This document shows, in pieces, positions 16,689 to 25,633 of a stretch of 64,000 bases of DNA; the first letter of the stretch is position 1, and the number at the start of each line of letters is the position of its first letter. Source of the stretch: Acetivibrio sp964564015 (lineage in GTDB: Bacteria; Bacillota; Clostridia; Acetivibrionales; Acetivibrionaceae). The notes under the pieces are model-generated. The model was not told the origin of the DNA. It saw nothing but the letters and a program-made list of their open reading frames with translations, and did not search any database. The stretch is taken from NCBI GenBank assembly GCA_964564015.1, contig CAZLZR010000015.1:22123-86122 (forward strand), given 5' to 3'. A program made the translations under genes and the position numbers.

Positions 16689-16803
16689 ATGTTCAAGCAA
16701 AAAGAATTATAACACAGCTAAAAAAATAATGCAACAGTAATTTTTATATTTTTACTAAATTTTCAGGGTGGCAAATACTGCCACCCTGATTAATAATTAT
16801 ATT

Positions 16804-18645
16804 TTACTTATTATAAACCTTGTAAACTATTGCAGCCAACTCAGCTCTTGAAGCATTTCCCTTTGGATTTATTATATTATTACTTCCAACAACTATTCCC
16901 TCTTTAACCAAAGTAGCTACACCTGTTACTGCATAAGATGCAACTTGATCTTTGTCGGTGTACTTGGAAATAACATCCGCAGTACCTTCTGAAGATATCT
17001 TTCCTGACACAAGAAGAGCTCTGCTTATCAAAACCATCATATCCTGCCTTGTTATTTTATCTTTTGGCTTGTACAGGTTATTTCCAACACCGGTTGTAAT
17101 TCCAAGCTTCTTTGCTATACCAATCTGTTTATAGTAGTAAGCATCCGCTGGTATATCATCAAAATTGGAATCTACTGTAGCATTCAGATCCAATGCTTTA
17201 ACCAAAAGCACCATAAAGTCGGCTCTTGTTATCGCTGCCTGCGGATTAAAGGTAGTTTCGGAAGTACCGTTGATAATTCCTTTTGATGCTAAAACTTCAA
17301 TCTGGTTCTTGGCCCATGCAAAGGATTTCAAATCTGAGAAAGTTTTAGAAACATATGCAACAGCATACCTGCCTATATGTGTAGTTGTAAATGTTACCAT
17401 ACCTGTACTTTCATTATATCTTCCGCTTGGAACGGTTAATGCGTTTCCTTTACTATCAATTTGCAAAACAACTATGTGCTCTATAGTTTTTAATTCAGCT
17501 TCTGTAGGCTTATAAGGAATAGCTACCTTTACAGGACTTTCAAGATTATTCCACTCTGTTTCAGCACCGTCAATTTTCAAACTCAACTTAATCATAGGCC
17601 TGTCTACTATCTTTCCTTGTATATCAGCCGCCAAATCCGAATAGTTATCTGAAGCTACCGAAACTGCTATATTGGAAGCATTTTGTACTTTTGAAGATAA
17701 TTCACTGGTATTGAGCATGTTTGAAGGTAAAGTTAAAATTGCATATGCAGTATTCATTTCAATCTTGTGTGATAAAACCCCTGCCATCAACGCTTGCTTC
17801 GGAAACTCTTGTGTATAAACTGTAGCTCCTTTAACCCCACCAACAGGCAAAGTAGCGGTTTTTATACCTTGAGAATCCGGAATCACTTCTTGTAAAGCAG
17901 TTTCCAACTCTTTTTGTTCAAATTTGTAAGTTACTTTTCCACTGTTATTGCTTACAACAGTCGAATCTATCTCCCCAGCTTTTCCTGAATTAGAAGGTTT
18001 AGGAGTAACAACTATAGGGCCTGTAACTACTATAGGGGTAGGAGTTGATGCTGATCCCACTTTATTAATAGCCGGCGGATTTATTATTGAATAGCCCGAG
18101 GTCAACTTCTTCCCGTCCCAGTCTGCTACGTATACTCCTGATACTGAAGTTGGCATTGTAGCTGTTTCAGCAAATTTTATAGATGTTTCTTCCTTTTTCA
18201 AAACCTTAAATCCAATTACAGCAACTGTTCCTGATGTTTCAGCAGAACCACTTGCCTTATAATCTTCCAAACTGGTATAAGTCTTACCAAAATTCAGGAT
18301 ACCCTGTGAGATGGTATTTGATGCAACCGGTAAAGCTCCGTATGTAGAATTGTTTAATATTGTACCACTTTGAGGGTTTGTGCTATTGGTAAATGCAGTA
18401 CCCGTTTCAGGATTAACAGCCTCTAAAACACTTGGGTCATACTTAATATTTACCTGATACCCGGCAAAACCACTAATGTTGTCAACTACGACGGATGCTT
18501 TAATAACATCTCCGACCTCAGCGGAAGTCTTGTCCAATTCAATTTTGATGCTTGATGTTGAATCAGCAAATACAAGATTTGAAAATAAACTTGTAAATAC
18601 AAACAGTACTGCAAGTATTACGCATAACCTACTTTTTGCTTTCAT
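16804..18645 (-). CDS. Cell-surface anchoring protein, type II cohesin plus three SLH repeats (SdbA-like)
   Basis: 613 residues. Signal peptide about 1-27. Residues 31-190 are a cohesin whose segments FAGYQVNIKYDPSVLEAV, GILNFG and SGYSIINPP match the type II cohesins of C. thermocellum SdbA/OlpB. A Pro/Thr linker (200-218) leads to a beta-rich module (235-430) common in SLH proteins, then three SLH repeats (about 434-476, 495-537, 560-602) that bind secondary cell-wall polymer. It should tether a scaffoldin bearing a type II dockerin to the cell surface. ATG at 18645 with GGGGGC. In C. thermocellum the SdbA gene lies near ppdK, as here. The gene follows rsgI-sigI on the same strand with a terminator-like hairpin between. 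Confidence 0.92.
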   Translation of the reverse strand: MKAKSRLCVILAVLFVFTSLFSNLVFADSTSSIKIELDKTSAEVGDVIKASVVVDNISGFAGYQVNIKYDPSVLEAVNPETGTAFTNSTNPQSGTILNNSTYGALPVASNTISQGILNFGKTYTSLEDYKASGSAETSGTVAVIGFKVLKKEETSIKFAETATMPTSVSGVYVADWDGKKLTSGYSIINPPAINKVGSASTPTPIVVTGPIVVTPKPSNSGKAGEIDSTVVSNNSGKVTYKFEQKELETALQEVIPDSQGIKTATLPVGGVKGATVYTQEFPKQALMAGVLSHKIEMNTAYAILTLPSNMLNTSELSSKVQNASNIAVSVASDNYSDLAADIQGKIVDRPMIKLSLKIDGAETEWNNLESPVKVAIPYKPTEAELKTIEHIVVLQIDSKGNALTVPSGRYNESTGMVTFTTTHIGRYAVAYVSKTFSDLKSFAWAKNQIEVLASKGIINGTSETTFNPQAAITRADFMVLLVKALDLNATVDSNFDDIPADAYYYKQIGIAKKLGITTGVGNNLYKPKDKITRQDMMVLISRALLVSGKISSEGTADVISKYTDKDQVASYAVTGVATLVKEGIVVGSNNIINPKGNASRAELAAIVYKVYNK

Positions 18646-18781
18646 TTAAGAAAAGCCCCCTTTTAATAAAATTAATTTAATTATAAATTTTGTTAAAATT
18701 TACTCCCTTAAGAAAAACAAATACCCTTTTTAAAGTTGCATATTCCATTGTTTACATGAAATACTATTAAAATTGGGGCAA

Positions 18782-18823
18782 AAAATTATGTAGCCAAACC
18801 AAGCATTTGAACTACATAATTTT
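18782..18823 (-). terminator. Hairpin after rsgI, 12-bp perfect arms
   Basis: AAAATTATGTAG and CTACATAATTTT separated by 18 bases, with T-runs following. It lies in the 370-base gap 18646-19015 between the rsgI-like gene and the anchor gene and probably ends the sigI-rsgI transcript. The rest of the gap is AT-rich and presumably holds the anchor-gene promoter. Confidence 0.6.
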
Positions 18824-19015
18824 GATATACTTTATATAATTATACCATTCCTTGGGCTCGATGTAAATCCATGAAAATGGGCTTCAATCTAAAATAACTC
18901 TTCTATACTTCAATAACACTATTCAGCCGGAAACTTGATTATCATACCCAGTAAGCACATCCTCATATTGTCAAAGTCTGCTAATCCCGTGCTTTCCTTT
19001 CTAAAAATTTCAAAA

Positions 19016-20896
19016 TTATTGAGTATACAAGTACTTTTGTGAAACAACAGCTCTTTTTGTGTTTGAGCTGCTCCACTCAAGCTTGACCATTCCTGCCAAA
19101 CTGCTATTATGGTATTCGAGTAATATTTTATATTTCTTGCCTGCTTCTAAAGAAATACTGGCACTTTGAATTACTTTTCCTTCACTTCCCTGCCATTTAT
19201 CCAGAATCAGTTGATCATCAATCCACAACCTTACTCCGTCATCCTGAGTGACGTAAAACACATAATCTTCACTGTGATCCGGCTGAACAAAGCCTTTCCA
19301 ACGTATGCTGAATTTACAATCCTGCTCAATAACTTTATCTGGTGATCCAACACCCCAGTTGAAATTAACCTCCGGGTCTACCCCTGTCAACTTAAGATTT
19401 GTCAGATTTTCGTTATCAAAATATTCAAAATTAAGACCCTTACCATTACCCTTCCCGACATTGGAAGGAGCAGTTACTTCCGCAGGGTACAGACACTTTT
19501 CTGGGATCACTGTTTTTTCTGTACTTTTACTGCTCCACTCAAGTTTGATAAAGCCATAACCGGTGTTATTAAAGTACTCAATCTTTATATCATAAGTCTT
19601 TCCAGATTCAAGAGCTAAAGTTGCCATATCAGTGACGCTCCATTCACTGCTCCATTTATCGATAATCAACTTATTGTCTATCCAAAGTCTTACCCCATTG
19701 TCACGTAGAACATAAAATGTATATTCCTCACTATATTCCGGTTTTATCTTTCCTGTCCAACGTATACTGTAGGATTCATCATTTCTTATCTCAGGTGCCG
19801 GAGAATCTGTACCCCAACTGAAATCAATTGTTCCATCCACACGTGTGAATTTATAATTAGTAAGATCAATATTATCAAAATACTCTCCTCTCAGTCCCGT
19901 TCCTGTTATACCCTTAGTTGGCTTAGGCTCAGAAGCAGGAGGCTGTAAACTGTTTTTAACCTGGGGCAAAGTCCCGGTTTGCGTAAATGCCGGTGTAGGT
20001 GTTAGAGTCGGAGTTACAGTCGGAGTTACATCCGGTGTCACCGTTGGTATTTCGGGTGTTTGCACTTTACTTATAGTAGGTAGAGCCGTTAATTTGGGCT
20101 TTGGCGTTACTGTCGTATTAAATTCAATAAATATAGTTATAAGGTCTTTGACCGTTGCACTTTTTACCTCCTCGATTGTTATTTCACTTCCTCTCTTTTT
20201 TAATTGAGAGTAAATGGCATATTTGCCCTGGGACAAATTTTTCTCTCTGGCTTCCATCCTGTATTGGGGCTCTGTTTTTAATGCTATAATCTCCGGATCA
20301 TTAACATTTGTCTTCATAATAGTTCCCTTTAACCCATCCAATACATAGCTCAAACTATCCTCAGCGCCTGATTTATCTTTCTTATATTCTTGATTGTGAG
20401 GATTTAAGGATCCTGAAATAAGAAAATACACTTCATCATCAGTATCAATAATACCTTTTTCCTCACACATGTTAATTACTTCAGTTATTGCACTCTTAAC
20501 CTTCATGCCCTTAACATTTTTACTGCCAATTATCTCTTTTGCTTCATCATTCAAGCTTTCCACCTTCAAAACCTTTTGAGTTTCATCAATTGTGAACTCC
20601 AAGCTAGGATTTATATCCACACTTACATAAGCAAACTCCTTTGAACTGGCAACATCATTTGTGCGATTCATTAAATACAAGGCAACCACACCCATGATTA
20701 TACACAAACCTGCTGCAACAACAGACAATCTCTTAATAAGATATCTATAATCAATAATATCTTTCTTTGTAAATACTATTTCCTGACCTACAAACATCGT
20801 ACTTTTCCTTTTCAGCTTATAAAAAGCATTGTCAGGAGTTGCAACCAATACAGTATTTTTATCTATACTGAATATCAAACCTGTATACATCTTCAA
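19016..20896 (-). CDS. RsgI-like anti-sigma factor with two PA14 sensor domains
   Basis: 626 residues. Cytoplasmic RsgI_N domain (1-55, GLIFSIDKNTVLVATPDN), membrane helix (58-77), then the periplasmic RsgI core with VSVDINPSLEF; N96-P97 is where RsgI proteins are reported to cleave themselves. A Pro/Thr-rich stalk (262-328) leads to two PA14 domains (about 332-470 and 487-626), each with the DNGVRLWIDN or DDGVRLWIDD core. C. thermocellum RsgI3 has the same layout, and its PA14 pair is reported to bind pectin-type polysaccharide. Binding outside should trigger release of SigI, encoded eight bases upstream. GGGGAGG precedes the ATG at 20896. The ligand here is inferred. Confidence 0.93.
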   Translation of the reverse strand: MKMYTGLIFSIDKNTVLVATPDNAFYKLKRKSTMFVGQEIVFTKKDIIDYRYLIKRLSVVAAGLCIIMGVVALYLMNRTNDVASSKEFAYVSVDINPSLEFTIDETQKVLKVESLNDEAKEIIGSKNVKGMKVKSAITEVINMCEEKGIIDTDDEVYFLISGSLNPHNQEYKKDKSGAEDSLSYVLDGLKGTIMKTNVNDPEIIALKTEPQYRMEAREKNLSQGKYAIYSQLKKRGSEITIEEVKSATVKDLITIFIEFNTTVTPKPKLTALPTISKVQTPEIPTVTPDVTPTVTPTLTPTPAFTQTGTLPQVKNSLQPPASEPKPTKGITGTGLRGEYFDNIDLTNYKFTRVDGTIDFSWGTDSPAPEIRNDESYSIRWTGKIKPEYSEEYTFYVLRDNGVRLWIDNKLIIDKWSSEWSVTDMATLALESGKTYDIKIEYFNNTGYGFIKLEWSSKSTEKTVIPEKCLYPAEVTAPSNVGKGNGKGLNFEYFDNENLTNLKLTGVDPEVNFNWGVGSPDKVIEQDCKFSIRWKGFVQPDHSEDYVFYVTQDDGVRLWIDDQLILDKWQGSEGKVIQSASISLEAGKKYKILLEYHNSSLAGMVKLEWSSSNTKRAVVSQKYLYTQ

Positions 20897-20904
20897 ACCT
20901 CCCC

Positions 20905-21639
20905 TTACCTACCACTACTAAAGTATGTTCTTAAATACTCGTAGTTATTGCCATAAATTATACAAACAGAAATTATAAATTTCCTATTTTTTTCTATTGT
21001 ACTTGGATGTACATTTACAATCTTTATAATATCCTTCATAGGAAAGTACTTTTTTTGTATCAACTTATTATAAATTTCCTTGTTTCCGGCAATTTTACGT
21101 GCAATATCAACACACATCCTGATAGAATCTTTGTGTTTCGGTGTATATTTATGTAAATCAGTAATATTGATGCCAAAGCTCTTCAGTTCATTTGAATAAT
21201 GCTTTATTTCCTGAAAAACTTCAATTCTGTCATATCTTGTCCACGACTCATCCTGAAGATATTTGTCTTGAAAGCTATCCCCCTCCACCTCAAAATATGA
21301 AAAAGGTGTTTCCATATTTTTAGAATTTAATCTGAAATGGTCGATTACCCTTCTCTTTATTACCAACTCTGCAAAAGAAAAGAAATTAAAGCCTTTTCTA
21401 TTTCTACCGTTATCATATTTTTCAATTGCCTCATTAAACGCTATCAAACCAATACTGTATTCATCACTGTTTTTTATATCAATTCTACTTTTTGAAGAAC
21501 TTGAAAGTACTTTGATTATAAATGGAATATAGTCTTTTATAAAGTTTTCTCTAAGTTGGCTGTCTCCATCCTTGATTCTTTTAATAACACTGGATAGATC
21601 CTTAGTTTCGGCGTCATTGACAGCAAAAATATATATCAA
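20905..21639 (-). CDS. sigI: SigI-family alternative sigma factor
   Basis: About 244 residues with SigI regions 2 (FNEAIEKYDNGRNRKGFNFF and VIKRRVIDHFR) and 4 (KYFPMKDIIKIVNVHPSTIEKNRKFI). TTG at 21639 is chosen because AGAGGTGG sits just upstream; a GTG at 21648 in the same frame overlaps that site. SigI factors direct polymerase to cellulosome and polysaccharide-degradation promoters and are held at the membrane by their RsgI partner, encoded immediately downstream. SigI genes often drive their own transcription; a possible CGTA-type -10 lies near 21778 on the minus strand, but this is weak. Confidence 0.92.
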   Translation of the reverse strand: MIYIFAVNDAETKDLSSVIKRIKDGDSQLRENFIKDYIPFIIKVLSSSSKSRIDIKNSDEYSIGLIAFNEAIEKYDNGRNRKGFNFFSFAELVIKRRVIDHFRLNSKNMETPFSYFEVEGDSFQDKYLQDESWTRYDRIEVFQEIKHYSNELKSFGINITDLHKYTPKHKDSIRMCVDIARKIAGNKEIYNKLIQKKYFPMKDIIKIVNVHPSTIEKNRKFIISVCIIYGNNYEYLRTYFSSGR

Positions 21640-22266
21640 ATATACCACCTCTTCATGCTACAGTTCCCCTTTAAAAAATAAACTTGCATACCTGATTATC
21701 GGGTACACATATCATAATAATTATACTTCAAATAGTACCTATTTATATACTTAATTTTAGGCTCTTTTTTAATAATACGTTAAGAAATCTTTTTTAAGCA
21801 GGGATTTTTAAAAAATTTCTCACTTTTTTCTTCACCCCAGAAACAGCTTTAATATTACTTAGAATTCTTGATGTTGCTGTTGTATTACTGCTAAGTTACT
21901 TTATAAAGGTAATATACTGTATATGCTTTTGGAATGGCACCAAGCAAACATTTGTTTTATTGTCATCAAAAAAAGAACCCCTTTCTTAACATTATGTATA
22001 TGCAAAGAAAGCGGTTTATAAGGGAAAAAGGAAGTATCGTATAAACTATAACTCTAAGAAAAGTGGCTTTAGAATGCTCACTAGGATTATAATTTATTTC
22101 AAATACTTTCCTATATATTATATTCGATGGTATTTATTTTTTGGTTCACACAAAAATAAAAATTTTTCAATTTTTGCATTTTTATTTTTAAATGTTTTGA
22201 AGTGTGATTATGTTGGTATATAAATATCAACTATACTTTGAATCACTATTAACCGGAGGGGATAAA
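21640..22266. other. Divergent intergenic region between sigI and a small plus-strand gene
   Basis: 627 bases, AT-rich, without a credible frame. It should hold the sigI promoter (leftward) and the promoter of the gene at 22267 (rightward). A stretch near 21970-22030 (AACCCCTTTCTT...) resembles C-rich SigI -35 elements, but no confident -10 partner was assigned. No riboswitch was recognised. Confidence 0.3.
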
Positions 22267-22584
22267 ATGAAAACAACTGAACTTTTAGTTTCGAATTTAA
22301 GCATCACAGAGGATGATTACAACTATAAGGGAATTTTTACTTTAAGCAATAAGGACAATTCTATCAGCGTTGATCTAGCAGATCTTGAAACAACCTCTAA
22401 AATAGAAGAAATAAAAACCTTTTTCGGTCTGGATGAAGACACCGAAATAATCAAAGATACTATTTTGAAAATGGTAATTGAAAATTCAGCAATCAGCTCA
22501 AGAATAAAACAGGGAGAGGAATATAACGAAAATACGAAAAAGAAAAATATTGATAGAATTGCAAACTCTTTGGATATGTCATAA
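22267..22584 (+). CDS. Small acidic protein of unknown function
   Basis: 105 residues from the ATG at 22267, eight bases after GGAGGGG; the frame extends upstream to 22204 but without a site. It is acidic and contains no signal peptide, Cys or membrane segment; the middle (SVDLADLETTSKIEEIKTFF) suggests a small alpha/beta fold. One of only four supported plus-strand genes. It is divergent from sigI and convergent with the Ycf48-like gene, sharing its terminator. I do not recognise the family. Confidence 0.7.
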   Translation: MKTTELLVSNLSITEDDYNYKGIFTLSNKDNSISVDLADLETTSKIEEIKTFFGLDEDTEIIKDTILKMVIENSAISSRIKQGEEYNENTKKKNIDRIANSLDMS

Positions 22585-22631
22585 AACCTGTACTATCAAT
22601 ATTCTTTCACTTAGTGTCGACATATAAAATA

Positions 22632-22671
22632 AAAATCCTGGAAAAGTTCATTTGATACTTCTCCAGGATTT
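22632..22671. terminator. Bidirectional terminator between convergent genes
   Basis: AAATCCTGGA and TCCAGGATTT arms around a 19-base centre that itself can pair (AAGT/ACTT), with A and T runs on either side. It serves the plus-strand gene ending at 22584 and the minus-strand gene ending at 22725. Confidence 0.75.
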
Positions 22672-22724
22672 ATTATTATTCTAAATTCATTACTCCATAA
22701 AAATCATATCAGAAACTAGATTTA

Positions 22725-24104
22725 TTACTTTTTATTTCCCATGTTCTTGCTTTTTTTATTTTTTGCCCTATTTCTTGTATTGAATAAAACTATTGAAACC
22801 AAGGCCGAAACAGCTATTATAACACCTGCCACCAAAAAAATGTATGATAAATTGATACTGCTATTATCCTTTTTGTTGTCAACTTCTCCCGGAACCTGAG
22901 GTTCCTTATCTGCTAGAGCATTATCCTCAGGCTCAATGTCCACAAGAATTTCTACTGACTTAAAATCGTAGGTTGCTCTGACAAGTGCTTGCCCTTCACT
23001 AACAGCCTTCATTGTACCATCATTTTCCACCGTTAGTATATCATCTCCACCAATTACTTCATATAAGGCAGTACCCGTAGCATCTATAACATCTCCAAAA
23101 GGATAACCCAGTGTAATCTTTAAAGGCTTACTCTCACCGGCCTTCAAACTCATTTTATCAGGTTCCGCACTGATATTGCCAAGCTTAGTCCAATTAACTC
23201 CATCCTCAGAGTTAAGAATTGTTCCTTCATCTCCAACTACAACAAACTTATCCTGTGAATAGATAGTATCCTTCAGAATCCTTCTTGTGACCTTGGTTAC
23301 GTTACTCCAGCTATGGCCGTCCGGCGAAGATAAAATATTTCCTCCGTGACCTGCGGCAAAAAACTTGTTACCAGTCCATACTACAGAATAGATACACTCT
23401 GAAATATCCATGCCTTCCTGTATAAGTAGAGGCTCAACTTTTTCATCCTGAGTAAAGGTTATCCCATCATCAGATAACCATATACTTAAATGGTCGCCAA
23501 CCACTACATATTTCTCCCCATTCCATGCCACATCAGTAAACATAGTGGTGGAAGAAGGTTGTGATTTTATTGTATCCCATGTTATTCCATCTTCGGAAGT
23601 AAGGATGAGCATTCCTCCACCAACAGCTATATATCGGTCGTTTACCCACCTAACCCTGTAAATACCCTCAGCTGTTGCCATTCTTCTCTGTACCCATTTC
23701 TCTCCATCTTTTGAAACTAAAATAGTGCCATCATATCCAGCCGCAATAAACTCTTTACCACTACTTGCTGCACCATATATATCAACCTCACCATCTATTT
23801 CCGCTTTAGTCCAGTCGATGCCATCGTTAGAAGTCAAGATGGTGCCCTTATCTCCAACTGCTACAAACTTTCCCATTGCCCAAACTATCCCATTCAACTT
23901 TTCTTTTACAGGAGCCGTTCTTTTATTCCATGTCACCCCATCATCAGAGGTGATTATAAACCCATCATATCCAACTGCTGCATACAAACCAGAATCACTA
24001 CGCGCTATGCCTTGTATACCGGAAACAGTATCAGTCTGTGCAAATACAACAACAACGGAAATAAGAAGTATAAGTATTATCAATACAGATGCAAGCTTTT
24101 TCAT
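22725..24104 (-). CDS. Membrane-anchored Ycf48-like beta-propeller protein with Ig-like domain
   Basis: 459 residues from ATG 24104 (AGGAG eight bases upstream). Signal peptide about 1-23. Residues 30-310 contain about six repeats of the pattern FVAVGDxGTILTSxDGxxWT, the sequence of Ycf48/sialidase-type propellers. A bacterial Ig-like (Big_2) domain follows (about 312-390, ending AVSEGQALVRATYDFKSVEI). The C-terminus has a membrane helix (about 413-437) and a strongly basic tail, giving an extracytoplasmic propeller on a membrane anchor. Its role is unknown; such propellers often bind proteins or glycans. No sortase motif was seen. Confidence 0.8.
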   Translation of the reverse strand: MKKLASVLIILILLISVVVVFAQTDTVSGIQGIARSDSGLYAAVGYDGFIITSDDGVTWNKRTAPVKEKLNGIVWAMGKFVAVGDKGTILTSNDGIDWTKAEIDGEVDIYGAASSGKEFIAAGYDGTILVSKDGEKWVQRRMATAEGIYRVRWVNDRYIAVGGGMLILTSEDGITWDTIKSQPSSTTMFTDVAWNGEKYVVVGDHLSIWLSDDGITFTQDEKVEPLLIQEGMDISECIYSVVWTGNKFFAAGHGGNILSSPDGHSWSNVTKVTRRILKDTIYSQDKFVVVGDEGTILNSEDGVNWTKLGNISAEPDKMSLKAGESKPLKITLGYPFGDVIDATGTALYEVIGGDDILTVENDGTMKAVSEGQALVRATYDFKSVEILVDIEPEDNALADKEPQVPGEVDNKKDNSSINLSYIFLVAGVIIAVSALVSIVLFNTRNRAKNKKSKNMGNKK

Positions 24105-24279
24105 TCGTTTCACTCCTATAAATATTTTAACATGCAGTTATAGATGAAAAACTTTAAATCAAAAGTATATTTTCATCTAAATTAGATAACGTTCATGTTC
24201 CATATAGATTTAACTTTCGTGTCCGTCATCTATATATTCAATTTTAACATATTACAGAAATATTTGTTATATAGAAATT

Positions 24280-24639
24280 TCAGAGTGAACCAATATTATC
24301 CCATACTTCCTTGACCAATAGTATTGTTGCCAATGAATTTCCCTTTTCCTTCGCTCCAATATATCCTTCCAGCTTTACAAAATCGTCCTCTATACTATTA
24401 ACATAATCATGATCAATATCAACTTGAAAAAGCGGCTTTAACTTTTTCCAGTTTTTTCTGGATTCTTCAAGGCTTGATGCAGCTTTTTCCCACTCTTCAT
24501 CCTGAATATATAATTTTGTCTGTTCTAAATAATCTGAGAAACCTGTCTTCCTGTCAATAGGCTTTTGAAAAAGCGCACATGAACAAATATTAGCCAGAAT
24601 TCCTATGGTCAGCATTATATATATAATCCTTTTAATCAA
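24280..24639 (-). CDS. DUF4363-type small lipoprotein
   Basis: 119 residues from a TTG start seven bases after AAGGAGG. The signal peptide ends in a lipobox-like ICSC at about residue 21. The rest is helical (SDYLEQTKLYIQDEEWEKAA), as in DUF4363 proteins. It lies 60 bases downstream of a DUF421 gene on the same strand, a recurring pair in Clostridia. Function unknown; probably membrane-tethered on the outer face. Confidence 0.75.
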   Translation of the reverse strand: MIKRIIYIMLTIGILANICSCALFQKPIDRKTGFSDYLEQTKLYIQDEEWEKAASSLEESRKNWKKLKPLFQVDIDHDYVNSIEDDFVKLEGYIGAKEKGNSLATILLVKEVWDNIGSL

Positions 24640-24700
24640 TTCATTACCTCCTTCTTAGGGGTGTATGTAATAAATGTGAAGAAAAATATACACCTCCTTC

Positions 24701-25414
24701 TTAGTTTGTCGTAGAAATTATATAATAAGGTTTATCATCCCTTAAATCTACATAAAGATTCCCTTTTGTATCAAGCTGTGCAAGTGATACTTCAGAAATA
24801 TTGTTAACATTTCGTTTTCCCAACTGATGAAACAGCCATGCATTAGAAAGATTCAGAGAACGGAGTTCATCCTTTTGCACAACTCCGTCCATAATCAAAA
24901 CCTTCGGCAGCCCATCATATTGGGTGGGTATATTTAAGTCGGCTGGTGTAACAGGCTGCTTCTGTGACTTTTTTTGTACGCTCATTTTACCACCAGGCTC
25001 AAACAAAGCAAATTCTACATCTTCAATATTAAATACTCCTTGTGACCGAAGTTCAGACAATAATTCATCTATAGGTATACGGATTTTACCTAAGTTTTTG
25101 TCAAGTATCTTGCCGTTTTCAACAACAACAGTAGCTTCTCCGTCTATAACTTTACGAATCCGGGCACTTCGTATTCCTAATGCCGCAAGTATAATGGCCA
25201 AAATGGCCCAGGTTGCCATTCCTGCCAACGTAGCTGTGGTATTCTCATTTACCTGCACCGAAAGGGTAGAAGCAATAGAACCTATTGTAATACCAACCAC
25301 ATAATCAAAAAAAGTAAGCTGGGATACTTGCTGTTTACCTAAAAGGCGCACTAGAAACAACAAAGTAAAAAAGGCAATTATAGATCTTATGATCACAACT
25401 AGTGTAATGGGCAT
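24701..25414 (-). CDS. DUF421/YetF-family membrane protein
   Basis: 237 residues from ATG 25414, which follows GGAGG by eight bases (a GTG lies at 25429). Three membrane helices in the first 85 residues (LVVIIRSIIAFFTLLFLVRL, then TFFDYVVGITIGSIAS), then the YetF soluble domain with VVVENGKIL and LRSQGVFNIEDVEFA. Bacillus relatives are linked to spore or envelope functions. It is co-transcribed with the small lipoprotein gene that follows. Confidence 0.88.
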   Translation of the reverse strand: MPITLVVIIRSIIAFFTLLFLVRLLGKQQVSQLTFFDYVVGITIGSIASTLSVQVNENTTATLAGMATWAILAIILAALGIRSARIRKVIDGEATVVVENGKILDKNLGKIRIPIDELLSELRSQGVFNIEDVEFALFEPGGKMSVQKKSQKQPVTPADLNIPTQYDGLPKVLIMDGVVQKDELRSLNLSNAWLFHQLGKRNVNNISEVSLAQLDTKGNLYVDLRDDKPYYIISTTN

Positions 25415-25567
25415 ATGAAAATCCTCCACTCTGTATTAAAGCCTGAAATTAATCTTGAAATAATTTATTTCCCGATTTATTATTTCCGTATAAAAATTTA
25501 TTATTAACTGCTCCAATATAACGTAGTAATTTTACATATTTTCATATATCATTCTTTTCAGAATGAA

Positions 25568-25600
25568 AAAGAGCACGATGAGTTTATCACCATGCTCTTT
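25568..25600 (-). terminator. Terminator of ppdK
   Basis: AAAGAGCA and TGCTCTTT arms around a 17-base loop, 34 bases past the ppdK stop, with A/T runs on both sides. Confidence 0.75.
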
Positions 25601-25633
25601 ATAATAATACTAATAGTCATGTCTTTGAAGTAA

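Noticed and set aside
21760..21880. SigI-type promoter of sigI
   Set aside because: A CCC followed by CGTA exists on the minus strand, but the 21-base spacing is unusual and the consensus could not be verified here.
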